NCBI GenBank assembly: GCA_023819665.1
Contig: JAMWCP010000007.1
Coordinates: 1-32,333, forward strand
Direction: 5' to 3'
Source: Candidatus Omnitrophota bacterium
GTDB taxonomy: Bacteria > Omnitrophota > Gorgyraeia > Gygaellales > JAMWCP01
DNA length: 32,333 bases
The notes under the pieces were generated by a model. It did no database searches, was not told the origin of the DNA, and saw nothing but the letters and a program-made list of their open reading frames with translations. The first letter of the stretch is position 1. Every line of letters starts with the position of its first letter. Shown piece after piece: positions 1 through 8,157 of this stretch. Made by a program: the position numbers and the translations under genes.

Positions 1-378
1 GAACAGATTCTAAGATTTAGTAATTCTTATTTAAGCTTAGAAGATCTTTTATTGTATCGAGCTTTCTGGATAAAGATTTATTCTAAAAAAATAGAGATAT
101 TAGGCGCTCCTTGTAATGTGGGAAGAGATACTTTTTGTATTATGCCTAATGCCGATGTTTATCCGTGCCGTAGATTTATATTAAAATTAGGAAATCTTTT
201 AAAAAATTCATTGGAGGAGATTGTGGATAATGATTTATTAAGGAGTATAATTGAGGGAGGAAAGAGAGGTCGCTGTTCTGATTGTGATATTAAAGGCTGC
301 TACGGCTGTTTTGCGCTTTCCTATTTGATAAGCGGTGATTGGAACACAGAAGATATCCAATGTTGGTATAGGAGATAG
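1..378 (+). CDS. Radical SAM protein, C-terminal SPASM domain (5' truncated)
   Basis: The track starts this ORF at a TTG at base 52, but the frame is open from base 1 (it reads EQILRFSNSY into the track protein), so this is the 3' end of a gene that begins outside the window. What remains is a SPASM-type auxiliary Fe-S domain. It has a Cys followed by a second Cys and the stretch MPNADVYPCRRF, then LGNLLKNSLEEI, a CxxCx4CxxC cluster (CSDCDIKGCYGC) and a final Cys near the end. In this family the radical SAM core lies upstream and the SPASM cysteines hold one or two auxiliary 4Fe-4S clusters used in peptide or small-molecule modification. The substrate cannot be told from this fragment. Its stop codon directly abuts the ATG of the next gene, so the two are probably co-transcribed. 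Confidence 0.85.
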   Translation, partial: EQILRFSNSYLSLEDLLLYRAFWIKIYSKKIEILGAPCNVGRDTFCIMPNADVYPCRRFILKLGNLLKNSLEEIVDNDLLRSIIEGGKRGRCSDCDIKGCYGCFALSYLISGDWNTEDIQCWYRR

Positions 379-1029
379 ATGGAGAAAGTACTTACTCTAC
401 GTCAGGCAAAGCAGATCGATCTATTTATTAATAAAAAAATAGGACTACCGACGTTGGTGATGATGGAAAATGCTGGTATAAGAGTGGCAGAGTTTGTAAA
501 AAAGATTTTAAAGAATAACAAAGAAAAAAAGATAGTTATATTCTGTGGTAAAGGCAACAATGCAGGCGACGGTTTAGTATGTGCCCGTCAACTTATCAGT
601 GAAGAATTTAAAGTAGATATCTTTTTACTTTCTTTACCAGGCGAATTATCTCAGCAGGCAAAGATAAATTATAATATTCTTAAAAAACTTAATATTAAAA
701 TTAAAATTATCACCTCTGGTTCTTATCTTGATTCTATAGATCTTTCTTCTTATACAGTGATAGTAGATGCTATATTTGGTATAGGTTTGAAAAGAAAAAT
801 AGAGGGGGTATATAGAGAAGTTATTGAAAAAATAAACTCATCTTCTGCAACGGTAGTTTCTATAGATATACCTTCCGGTTTGGATGGAAATAGAGGTTTA
901 CCTTTAGATGTAGCAATAAAAGCAGACTATACATTAACATTTATAGCGATGAAAAAAGGACTTCTAATTAACCAAGGACCAAAATTTAGTGGAAAGATTT
1001 TGGTAGAACATATTGGTGTTAGAATCTGA
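379..1029 (+). CDS. nnrE: NAD(P)H-hydrate epimerase (YjeF_N domain, stand-alone)
   Basis: This 216-aa protein is a complete YjeF_N domain. This family interconverts the R and S forms of damaged NAD(P)H hydrate so that the dehydratase NnrD can repair it in the cytosol. Visible signatures are GKGNNAGDGLVCARQL (residues about 57-72), VDAIFGIGL with the conserved Asp at 130, and SIDIPSGLDGNRG followed by ADYTLTFIAMKKGL. Many bacteria fuse this domain to the ADP/ATP-dependent dehydratase. Here the protein stops after the epimerase domain and no dehydratase domain is in the window. The ATG follows the upstream TAG with no gap, and the stop overlaps the lpxK start as TGATG. The place inside an LPS operon looks like co-expression rather than a pathway link. 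Confidence 0.9.
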   Translation: MEKVLTLRQAKQIDLFINKKIGLPTLVMMENAGIRVAEFVKKILKNNKEKKIVIFCGKGNNAGDGLVCARQLISEEFKVDIFLLSLPGELSQQAKINYNILKKLNIKIKIITSGSYLDSIDLSSYTVIVDAIFGIGLKRKIEGVYREVIEKINSSSATVVSIDIPSGLDGNRGLPLDVAIKADYTLTFIAMKKGLLINQGPKFSGKILVEHIGVRI

Positions 1030-2054
1030 TGTTTAATTATATTTACAGTTTAGCATTAGATAAAAGAAATGATATCTTTTCTAAATTAATAAAATCTCTA
1101 CTTTTCTTTCTTTCATTATTTTATACTGTAATTATAAGATTCATAAGGTATATTAACCTTAAAAAAAAATACAGATTTTCCTGTAAAGTGATAAGTGTAG
1201 GTAATATTGTCTTAGGAGGTACAGGCAAGACCGTTCTTGTAGAGTATATCGCATCTTTTTTAAAAAAACAGAAAAGACAGGTGGCTATATTAAGTCGGGG
1301 TTATGCTAAAGGTCAGAATCTTACTGACGAACCTAATATGCTTAGGCAAAAATTAGATATTCCGGTAATTGTAGATAAAGATAGAAAAAGAGGGATATCC
1401 AAGGCAATTGAGGATTATAAGATAGATACGGCAATCATTGATGATGGTTTTCAACAATGGCAGATAAAAAAAGATTTAGAAATTTTGACTCTCGATGCCA
1501 GAAATCCTTTTGGAAATGGTAGGCTTATCCCCCGAGGGATATTGCGTGAGTCTTTAGATGGATTAAAACGAGCAGAGGTTGTTGTTTTAACTAAAACGAA
1601 TCTTAATCCCCATGTTTTAGATCTAAAGATTTTTTTAAAAGAGATAAACCCTAAGATTCATATTTTTGAAGCAGATTATTTGCCTGTGGGATTCTATAAA
1701 ATAGGAGAGAAAGAATTAGTAGATAGTTCTTTTTTTATGCAGAAAAGGGTAATTCTTTTATCGGGTATTGCAGATCCCAATTTCTTTAAAGATATAATTT
1801 TGAGTTTAGGCATAGAGGTGGAGGCAGAAATTAGATTCCCTGATCATTACTGTTATAAAAGAAAAGATATAGAGAGTATAAGGTATATCTCTAAGACCAA
1901 AAAGACAAATCTTTTTGTTACCACAGAGAAAGATGCGGTAAAAATTGCAAACTTTGACCTTTCAGGGATAGATATTTTTGCTTTACGGATTAGCCTTAAG
2001 ATAAAAGATGAAGAAGTATTCCATGAAAGAATATCTTCTATATACAACTCTTAA
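1029..2054 (+). CDS. lpxK: Tetraacyldisaccharide 4'-kinase
   Basis: LpxK phosphorylates the 4' position of tetraacyldisaccharide-1-phosphate to make lipid IVA, at the cytosolic face of the inner membrane. At 341 aa it has the normal family length. A hydrophobic N-terminal stretch (about residues 22-42) fits membrane association. The variant P-loop SVGNIVLGGTGKT (GGTGKT at 63-68) is diagnostic, as are DEPNML, VDKDRKRG, the IIDDGFQQWQ block and LDARNPFGNGRLIPRGILRE. The C-terminal half has VTTEKDAVK, typical of the family. The start codon overlaps the upstream stop (TGATG), and the 3' end overlaps the next ORF by 47 bases, so translation is probably coupled. It marks the organism as an LPS or lipid A producer. 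Confidence 0.95.
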   Translation: MFNYIYSLALDKRNDIFSKLIKSLLFFLSLFYTVIIRFIRYINLKKKYRFSCKVISVGNIVLGGTGKTVLVEYIASFLKKQKRQVAILSRGYAKGQNLTDEPNMLRQKLDIPVIVDKDRKRGISKAIEDYKIDTAIIDDGFQQWQIKKDLEILTLDARNPFGNGRLIPRGILRESLDGLKRAEVVVLTKTNLNPHVLDLKIFLKEINPKIHIFEADYLPVGFYKIGEKELVDSSFFMQKRVILLSGIADPNFFKDIILSLGIEVEAEIRFPDHYCYKRKDIESIRYISKTKKTNLFVTTEKDAVKIANFDLSGIDIFALRISLKIKDEEVFHERISSIYNS

Positions 2055-3957
2055 ATTTCTTTCTCAGATAGTTATCTTTTTACCTTCTAGACTGTTGGTA
2101 TTTCAAGGGAAGATTTTAGGACTTTTACTTTATTATTTAGATAGAAGACACCGTTTGGTTGCTTATAAAAATTTAAGAATCTGCCTTGCCTCCCACCGGA
2201 ATCTTAAGGAATTAAAAAGAATATTGAGGAAGAATTTTGAGAATTTTGGAATGAATATAACAGAGACATTAATTATTCCTAAACTAAATCAAAAATATAT
2301 TCAGAGAAACATTCAGATAGAGGGATTGAGTTACATAAAGGAAGCGCTTTCACACAAAAAAAGTATAATCCTTTTAGGTATTCATATGGGAAATTGGGAA
2401 CTGTGTTTTGCAGTGGCAGGTATCTTGGGGCTTCCCTTTTATGTTTTGGCAGAAAAACAAAGTAAATACCCTCTTTTAGACAGATTTTTAAATCGGTTAA
2501 GAGAGATTAAAGGTACCCAAGTTATCTATGTAGGTAAACAGATAAGAGAAGCAATTCGCATCTTAAAAGAGGGTAAAGTTCTCGGCTTGGTGGCTGACCA
2601 TGGGATAAAAGAGGGTATAGTTCTTGATTTTTTTGGGCATAAGACGCGGGTTCCTACTTTGGCAGTGCGTTTAGCTTTAAGTTTAGGAGTAATAGTGATA
2701 CCGGGATATATAGTACGCCAATCTCTTCTTAAACATAAAATTGTTATTCTCCCTCCCTTAGATATAAGAAGAACTTTGGATTATAAAGAAGATCTCATCT
2801 TTAATTTAAATAAAATCAATAAAATATTCGAAGAGTGTATAAAGAAAAATCCTCAGGATTATCTTTGGTTTTATCAGCGCTTTAAGTATAATCAGGACAG
2901 GACCATTCTGGTTTTAGAAGACGGCAAAGTAGGGCATATGAAACAATCGAGTTATCTTTTAGAAATAATCAAAGAGGTAGGAGAGAAGAAAGGTTTTTTG
3001 ATAAAAACAGAAAAGATAAAAATAGAGTTTAAAGACAGTATTTTTAAAAACCTACAGATTATATCAACAAGCTTAGCCAGTAGATCGCAGTGTATGATGT
3101 GTCTGTGGTGTTTGAAGCATTTTTTAAAACCGGATAATTTTTCAAACATAAATTCTACATATGCGGATATAGTGGTCTCCTGTGGTTCATCTTTGGCAGG
3201 GGTAAATTTTGTTGTTTCCAGTTTAAATCAGGCAAAATCTATTATAATTATGCGTCCTTCTATATTGAGTACAAAGCGTTTTGATTTAGTAATTACCCCT
3301 TTTCATGATAGATTGCCTCAGCGCAGGAACATTTTGATTTTAGAAGGCGCTTTAAGTTATATAGAGGATAAATTATTAAATGAATCTAAAGAAAAGATTA
3401 GAGGTTTAATCAAAGAGACTTTTAAGCCTTTCTTTTATATAGGTTTGCTCATCGGAGGAGATACAAAGAGATTTCAATTAAAAGAAGATGTAATTTTTGA
3501 AGTACTTAAGCAGATAAAGGAGCTTGCGCAGGAATACAAAGCATCGATTCTTTTGACTACTTCGCGGCGTACTCCCAAAAGAATTGAAGACCTAATTAAA
3601 AAAGAACTGAAGGATTTTCTTTATTGCGGACTTCTGATCATTGCTAATGAGAAAAATTATTCTTTTGTAATAGAAGGGATTCTGAGTTTAAGCAAATTTG
3701 TAATAGTCTCACCTGAAAGTATCTCGATGATCTCAGAGGCGGTCTCTGCTAAAAGATACGTTTTGGTTTTTAAGCAGAAAATTTTTCGCCGAAGACATCA
3801 GTTGTTTTTAGAACATTTTTCTCAAAAAAGATATATTTATTTTATTGATCCGAAAAAGATAAATCAGACGATAAAAGAACTTCTTTTAGAAAATCCTCCT
3901 TTGCCCCCTTTAAGGGATAAAGAAAGGATAACTGAAGCTATAGAGAGATTCCTATGA
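2008..3957 (+). CDS. Fusion: LpxL-type lipid A acyltransferase + ELM1-like (DUF1022) domain
   Basis: The 649-aa product joins two domains. Residues 1 to about 295 are a lipid A lauroyl/myristoyl acyltransferase (LpxL/HtrB family): a hydrophobic N-terminus, the HX4E catalytic motif in GIHMGNWEL (His126, Glu131), and the C-terminal LWFYQRFK block like the family's WxxRR/K region. Members normally end near 300 aa. Residues about 297-649 begin TILVLEDGKVGHMKQS and continue with ADIVVSCGSSLAG, LLIGGDTKRF, LLTTSRRTP and VSPESISMISEA. This is the pattern of the ELM1/DUF1022 family, a GT-B-like fold of uncertain function that is often coded near LPS genes. The start overlaps lpxK. ATG 2023 is an alternative start five codons in, and neither has a clear Shine-Dalgarno. 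The acyltransferase call is firm. The ELM1 assignment is from motif memory and a little weaker. Confidence 0.85.
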   Translation: MKKYSMKEYLLYTTLKFLSQIVIFLPSRLLVFQGKILGLLLYYLDRRHRLVAYKNLRICLASHRNLKELKRILRKNFENFGMNITETLIIPKLNQKYIQRNIQIEGLSYIKEALSHKKSIILLGIHMGNWELCFAVAGILGLPFYVLAEKQSKYPLLDRFLNRLREIKGTQVIYVGKQIREAIRILKEGKVLGLVADHGIKEGIVLDFFGHKTRVPTLAVRLALSLGVIVIPGYIVRQSLLKHKIVILPPLDIRRTLDYKEDLIFNLNKINKIFEECIKKNPQDYLWFYQRFKYNQDRTILVLEDGKVGHMKQSSYLLEIIKEVGEKKGFLIKTEKIKIEFKDSIFKNLQIISTSLASRSQCMMCLWCLKHFLKPDNFSNINSTYADIVVSCGSSLAGVNFVVSSLNQAKSIIIMRPSILSTKRFDLVITPFHDRLPQRRNILILEGALSYIEDKLLNESKEKIRGLIKETFKPFFYIGLLIGGDTKRFQLKEDVIFEVLKQIKELAQEYKASILLTTSRRTPKRIEDLIKKELKDFLYCGLLIIANEKNYSFVIEGILSLSKFVIVSPESISMISEAVSAKRYVLVFKQKIFRRRHQLFLEHFSQKRYIYFIDPKKINQTIKELLLENPPLPPLRDKERITEAIERFL

Positions 3958-6038
3958 ATATAATGCATATACTTCCTGAGTTAAATGTAGGAGGAGTAGA
4001 GACAGGAGTTTTAGACCTAACGAAGTATTTAACAGGACTCGGGCATAAAATAGTAGTGGTTTCTAATGGAGGTAGATTAGTAGAAGAACTGGAGAGTTAC
4101 GGAGGTATTCATTATCAACTACCAGTGCATAAGAAGTCTCTATTTAATATCCTACGTTTAATCCCTGCAGTGATCAATATCATTAAGAAAGAAAATATCC
4201 AACTTGTCCATGCGCGTTCACGTAATCCTGCCTGGATTGCCTATTTTGCTTGTAAAAAGACCAAAACCCCTTTTATTACCACCTGCCATGGTTATTATAA
4301 AAGACATCCTTTTAGCGCAATAATGGGATGGGGGAGATTGGTGATTGCACCTTCTTCAGTGGTTGCCCGTCATATGCAGAAGGATTTTTCTGTTCCTTAC
4401 GAGCGTATAAGAATCATTCCCCGCGGCGTAAACACGGAGAAATTTAGATACATTCCTTATAGTCAGAAATCTAAAAATCCCTATTATATTGGAATGATTG
4501 GAAGACTTACTCCCTGGAAAGGCCATTCTTATTTTTTGAGAGCAATGGCCAGGGTAGCCAGAGTGTTCCCTCAGATAAGGATATTAATTGTAGGAGATGC
4601 ACATAAGAAGGAGTACTCAGAAGAATTGAAGACTTTGACTCACAGATTGAGGTTAGATAATATCACCGAATTTATTCCTTCTTTAAAGGAGGTCTCCACA
4701 GTTATGGAAAGATTGAATCTTTTAGTCCATGCCAGCATCGAGCCAGAGGCATTCGGTCGGGTGATTATTGAAGCTCAGGCAAGCGGTGTCCCAGTAGTGG
4801 CTACTCGTCTGGGAGGGCCTGCAGAAATTATTGAGGACGAAAAGACAGGTTTTTTGGTTACCCCCCGCGATCCCGATGATATGGCGAAGGCGGTCATAAG
4901 AATAATCCAGGATGAAAATCTTGCCTCAAGGATATCAGAGTCTGCTTATGAGAAGGTAAGACAGAAGTATAATCTGGATAACTTTGCGAAGACTACCCTT
5001 GAAGTCTATGAAGAGGCATTGAATAAAATTAATATTCTGTTGATTAAAATCAGTGCCTTAGGTGATGTAATCCTTTTTATTCCTACACTTAAACTCATCA
5101 GAAAACATTTCTCTTCTAATTATAAGATTACTGTATTAGTGGGAGAAGATTCTAAAGAAGTCTTCTATAATTGTCCCTATATAGATGAACTGATTGTTTA
5201 TGATTTTAAAGAAAAAGATCGAGGCTTATTTGGATTATTCAGAATCAGCCGTATTTTAAAGAAAAAATGTTTTGATTTTTCTATTGATTTTCAGAACAAT
5301 TACCGCAGTCACCTATTAAGTTTTTGGGGGGGGATACCCTTGCGTTACGGTTTTAACCGTAAGTTAGGTTTCCTGCTTAACAGAAAAGTAATCTTCAGTA
5401 AAATGGATAAAGGTCCATTAGAACATCAGGCGAGGATTTTGAAGTTGTTGGATATTGAATTTAAGGAGGAGGATTTAGAACTGTGGCCAAGTAAAGAGGA
5501 CGAGAAGTATATTGAAGAATTTTTAGACTACCACTGGATAACTTCTCACACAAAACTTGTTGGGATAAATGTCGGTGCCAGCCCAAAGTGGTATACCAAA
5601 ACTTGGCCAGTTGAATATATAGCAGAGCTGTGTCAGGAGTTATCCAGAAGAGATTTAAGGGTAGTAATTACGGGAACAGAAAAGGATTTCATTTTAGCAG
5701 AGGATTTAATCAACAGGATATATCCATTAAAACCTATAAATGCCTGTGGTAGGACCTCAATCAATCAACTTGCCTGCTTGATTAAACGTTGTAAGGTATA
5801 TATCTCTGCTGATTCTGCACCTTTACATATTGCCTGTGCAGTTAAAACACCCTGTATTGCTCTATTTGGTCCTACTGATCCCCGAAGTCACCTGGTATTA
5901 AAGGAGAATATAGTTTTGTTGTATAAAGGTTTAGCCTGCAGTCCGTGTTATAAAAAGATCTGTAAAACTAAAGAATGTATGTATAAAATTAGCTCTCAAG
6001 AAGTCCTCGGCGCAATAGAAAGGATCTTAAATAAATGA
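3954..6038 (+). CDS. Fusion glycosyltransferase: GT4 domain + GT9 (heptosyltransferase-like) domain
   Basis: The 694-aa protein holds two complete GT-B enzymes. Residues 1 to about 357 are a GT4 retaining transferase: LPELNVGGVETGV at the N-terminus, the CHGYY acceptor-side segment, GRLTPWKGH, and the nucleotide-sugar site EPEAFGRVIIEAQASGVPVVAT (an E-x7-E motif). Residues about 358-694 are a GT9/heptosyltransferase domain: LIKISALGDVILFIPTL with the conserved GD, INVGASPKWYTKTWP, and SADSAPLHIACAVKTPCIALFGPTDP. A CxxCx4Cx4CM motif lies near the end. The two parts meet at EALNKINILLI with almost no linker. It overlaps the previous gene by ATGA and the next by ATGA. The likely role is two successive sugar additions to LPS core at the inner membrane; the exact sugars cannot be read from sequence. 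Confidence 0.88.
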   Translation: MNIMHILPELNVGGVETGVLDLTKYLTGLGHKIVVVSNGGRLVEELESYGGIHYQLPVHKKSLFNILRLIPAVINIIKKENIQLVHARSRNPAWIAYFACKKTKTPFITTCHGYYKRHPFSAIMGWGRLVIAPSSVVARHMQKDFSVPYERIRIIPRGVNTEKFRYIPYSQKSKNPYYIGMIGRLTPWKGHSYFLRAMARVARVFPQIRILIVGDAHKKEYSEELKTLTHRLRLDNITEFIPSLKEVSTVMERLNLLVHASIEPEAFGRVIIEAQASGVPVVATRLGGPAEIIEDEKTGFLVTPRDPDDMAKAVIRIIQDENLASRISESAYEKVRQKYNLDNFAKTTLEVYEEALNKINILLIKISALGDVILFIPTLKLIRKHFSSNYKITVLVGEDSKEVFYNCPYIDELIVYDFKEKDRGLFGLFRISRILKKKCFDFSIDFQNNYRSHLLSFWGGIPLRYGFNRKLGFLLNRKVIFSKMDKGPLEHQARILKLLDIEFKEEDLELWPSKEDEKYIEEFLDYHWITSHTKLVGINVGASPKWYTKTWPVEYIAELCQELSRRDLRVVITGTEKDFILAEDLINRIYPLKPINACGRTSINQLACLIKRCKVYISADSAPLHIACAVKTPCIALFGPTDPRSHLVLKENIVLLYKGLACSPCYKKICKTKECMYKISSQEVLGAIERILNK

Positions 6039-7126
6039 AGATATTGATTCTCTGTAATCATTTAAATATCGGTGGGATTACAAGTTATGTTTTTCTATTA
6101 GCCAAGGGTTTGGTTAAGTATGGTCACCGCGTGTGGGTAGCCGGTGAGGGTGAACTTGTGGATAAATTTAAAAAAGAAAAGATAGAAGTTATCCATCTTA
6201 ATCTTAAAATAAAATCTGAAATTAATCCGCGTATATATACATCTACGTATAAATTAAAAAGATACTTTTCCAGAGAAAGACCCGATATAATCCATGCCCA
6301 TACCCGTACAACCTCCATAATTAGTTATTATTTATCTAAGGCTTTTAAGATTCCCTATATTACTACCTGCCATGGATTATACAAGATAAGATGGACAAGA
6401 ATCTTGTTTCCCTTTGTGGGAGAGTTTGTGGTTGCTATAAGTAAGGTATTAGAGAATCAGCTCGTTAATAATTTGAAGTTAGATCCGAGGAAGGTAAGGT
6501 TAATCTATAATGGTATAGATCTTGATTATTTTTCTCCTGATGAGATTTTATCCGAGAGAAAACAATTTGGTTTTAAAGAAGAGGATTTTATTATTGGCAA
6601 TATCTCGCGTTTGGTAAAAGGAAAAGGGCAGGAGATGCTTATCTATGCGATGCCCCGTATTCTTCAAGATATTCCCCAGGCAAAGCTGGTTTTAGTAGGT
6701 GATGGAAGAATGAAAGCTTATCTGGAACAAAAAGTAAAAGAATTCTTTTTAAAAGATAAGGTATTCTTTTTGGGTTCCTTAAAAGATACAAGACATGTTC
6801 TAAAAATAATGGATCTATTCTGTTTTTTACCTTCCTATGAGGGTTTTGGGCTTTGTATTCTGGAGGCAATGGCGATGAAAGTTCCGATTATTGCGAGTAA
6901 CCTTTGCGATCTTCCTTATATATTAGAGGAAGGGAAAGCAGGTATTTTGATCCCACGCAATGTAGAGAGCTTGGTTTTGGCGATTGTTGATCTTTATCGT
7001 AATTTAACAAAGAGAAAAAAATTAATTGAATATGCTTATACTAAGGTGAAAAGCTTTTCTTATCTAAAGATGGTAGAAGAAATCCAAAAGCTCTATGAAC
7101 TGGCTTTAAAGAGATATGAGAGGTAA
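6035..7126 (+). CDS. GT4 family glycosyltransferase
   Basis: This single-domain 363-aa GT4 enzyme resembles the first half of the preceding fusion. The N-terminal Rossmann half has LCNHLNIGGITSYV, HAHTRTTS and TTCHGLYK. The C-terminal half has GNISRLVKGKGQEML, LVLVGDGRMKAYLE and the E-x7-E motif in PSYEGFGLCILEAMAMKVP, which binds the nucleotide-sugar donor. Both CHG-containing segments (ITTCHGYY and ITTCHGLY) are alike, hinting at paralogy with the upstream GT4 domain. It is coupled to its neighbours, overlapping the upstream gene by 4 bases and the next by 11. It probably acts in LPS core or surface glycan assembly in the cytosol; donor and acceptor are unknown. Confidence 0.9.
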   Translation: MKILILCNHLNIGGITSYVFLLAKGLVKYGHRVWVAGEGELVDKFKKEKIEVIHLNLKIKSEINPRIYTSTYKLKRYFSRERPDIIHAHTRTTSIISYYLSKAFKIPYITTCHGLYKIRWTRILFPFVGEFVVAISKVLENQLVNNLKLDPRKVRLIYNGIDLDYFSPDEILSERKQFGFKEEDFIIGNISRLVKGKGQEMLIYAMPRILQDIPQAKLVLVGDGRMKAYLEQKVKEFFLKDKVFFLGSLKDTRHVLKIMDLFCFLPSYEGFGLCILEAMAMKVPIIASNLCDLPYILEEGKAGILIPRNVESLVLAIVDLYRNLTKRKKLIEYAYTKVKSFSYLKMVEEIQKLYELALKRYER

Positions 7127-8153
7127 AACGCGTATCCTTATCTTTGGCGTCAACTGGCTAGGGGATGTTTTATTTTCTACTCCCACCATCAGAAACATAA
7201 AGTATAATTTCCCCTCAAGTTTTATTACATGTATAGTTCCTTGGCGGTGCATACCCATATTAGAAGGAAATCCTAGTATAGATGAAATTATTTCTTTCGA
7301 TGAAAAACACCAGCAACACTCATTAAAAGAAAAATTAAAATTTATTAGATTAATTAACTCGAAAAGATTTGATATGGTATTTCTTCTGCACCGTTCGTTC
7401 ACTCGTGCGCTCATCTGTTTTTTGGCAGGAATCCCTCAAAGGATAGGTTATGCTACAAAGAAAAGGGGGTTTCTTTTGACTAGAAGGATTAAACCTATAG
7501 ATTACGATTCTCTACACAGGATTGATTATTATCTCAATATGATTGAGAGGGCGGGTCTTAAAATCTATGATCGTTATCCAGAGTTTTTTATTGATAATAA
7601 AGATATTGATTATATAAAGAAATTTTTAGAAAAAGAAGGGGTTTTAGATAGTGAATTTTTGGTGGGTATTAATCCGGGGGCAAACTGGCTTCCTAAAAGA
7701 TGGCCAAAGGATTACTGGAGAGAATTAATAAATAGATTAACGAGGAATTTTTCCTGTAAAGTGATTATCACGGGAGACGAAAAAGATAGATATCTGGCGG
7801 AGGAGATCGCCTGCTGTTTTAATACAAGAAAGCCTATTCTCGCCTCAGGTTTATTGAATCTTAAGCAATTTGGCGCTCTATGTAAAAGATTAGATTTATT
7901 TATCAGTGCAGATACCGGTCCTTTACATATTGCCAATGCCTTAAAGACAAAAAGGATTATTGCCTTATTCGGTCCTACTTCCTTAAAGACTACCTCGCCA
8001 TATCCTTTAGATAATGTGTTGATTTTACAGAAGGATGTGGGATGCAGAATTCCTTGTTATGTGAAGGATTGTTTTGATAATCGTTGTATGAGAGTAATTA
8101 CACCTCAAGAAATAGTGGAGGTTATAGAGAAAGCTAAAATCTTTAAAGTCTAA
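7116..8153 (+). CDS. GT9 lipopolysaccharide heptosyltransferase-like protein (WaaF type)
   Basis: At 345 aa this is a standard-length GT9 enzyme, the family that transfers L-glycero-D-manno-heptose to the LPS inner core. Motifs in order are ILIFGVNWLGDVLFSTPTIRN with the conserved GD, FLAGIPQRIGYATKKRGFLLT, GINPGANWLPKRWP, IITGDEKDRYLAEEI, SADTGPLHIANALKT and ALFGPTSLKTTSP. The NWLGD and NPGANWLPKRWP blocks are closest to heptosyltransferase II. A CxxxCx4Cx4CM motif sits near the C-terminus, shared with the other GT9 modules here. The ATG lies inside the end of the previous gene (11-base overlap), giving coupled translation. The true sugar could be something other than heptose, because no heptose-synthesis gene is in the window. 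Confidence 0.88.
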   Translation: MRGKTRILIFGVNWLGDVLFSTPTIRNIKYNFPSSFITCIVPWRCIPILEGNPSIDEIISFDEKHQQHSLKEKLKFIRLINSKRFDMVFLLHRSFTRALICFLAGIPQRIGYATKKRGFLLTRRIKPIDYDSLHRIDYYLNMIERAGLKIYDRYPEFFIDNKDIDYIKKFLEKEGVLDSEFLVGINPGANWLPKRWPKDYWRELINRLTRNFSCKVIITGDEKDRYLAEEIACCFNTRKPILASGLLNLKQFGALCKRLDLFISADTGPLHIANALKTKRIIALFGPTSLKTTSPYPLDNVLILQKDVGCRIPCYVKDCFDNRCMRVITPQEIVEVIEKAKIFKV

Positions 8154-8157
8154 TTTT

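Noticed and set aside
52-378. TTG start at base 52 for the first gene, as given in the ORF track
   Set aside because: The frame is open to base 1 and the protein is only the end of a larger radical SAM/SPASM enzyme, so the start lies outside the window.
7106-7414. Minus-strand ORF of 102 aa
   Set aside because: It lies wholly opposite the GT4 and GT9 genes and matches no known family; it is a shadow of the coding strand.
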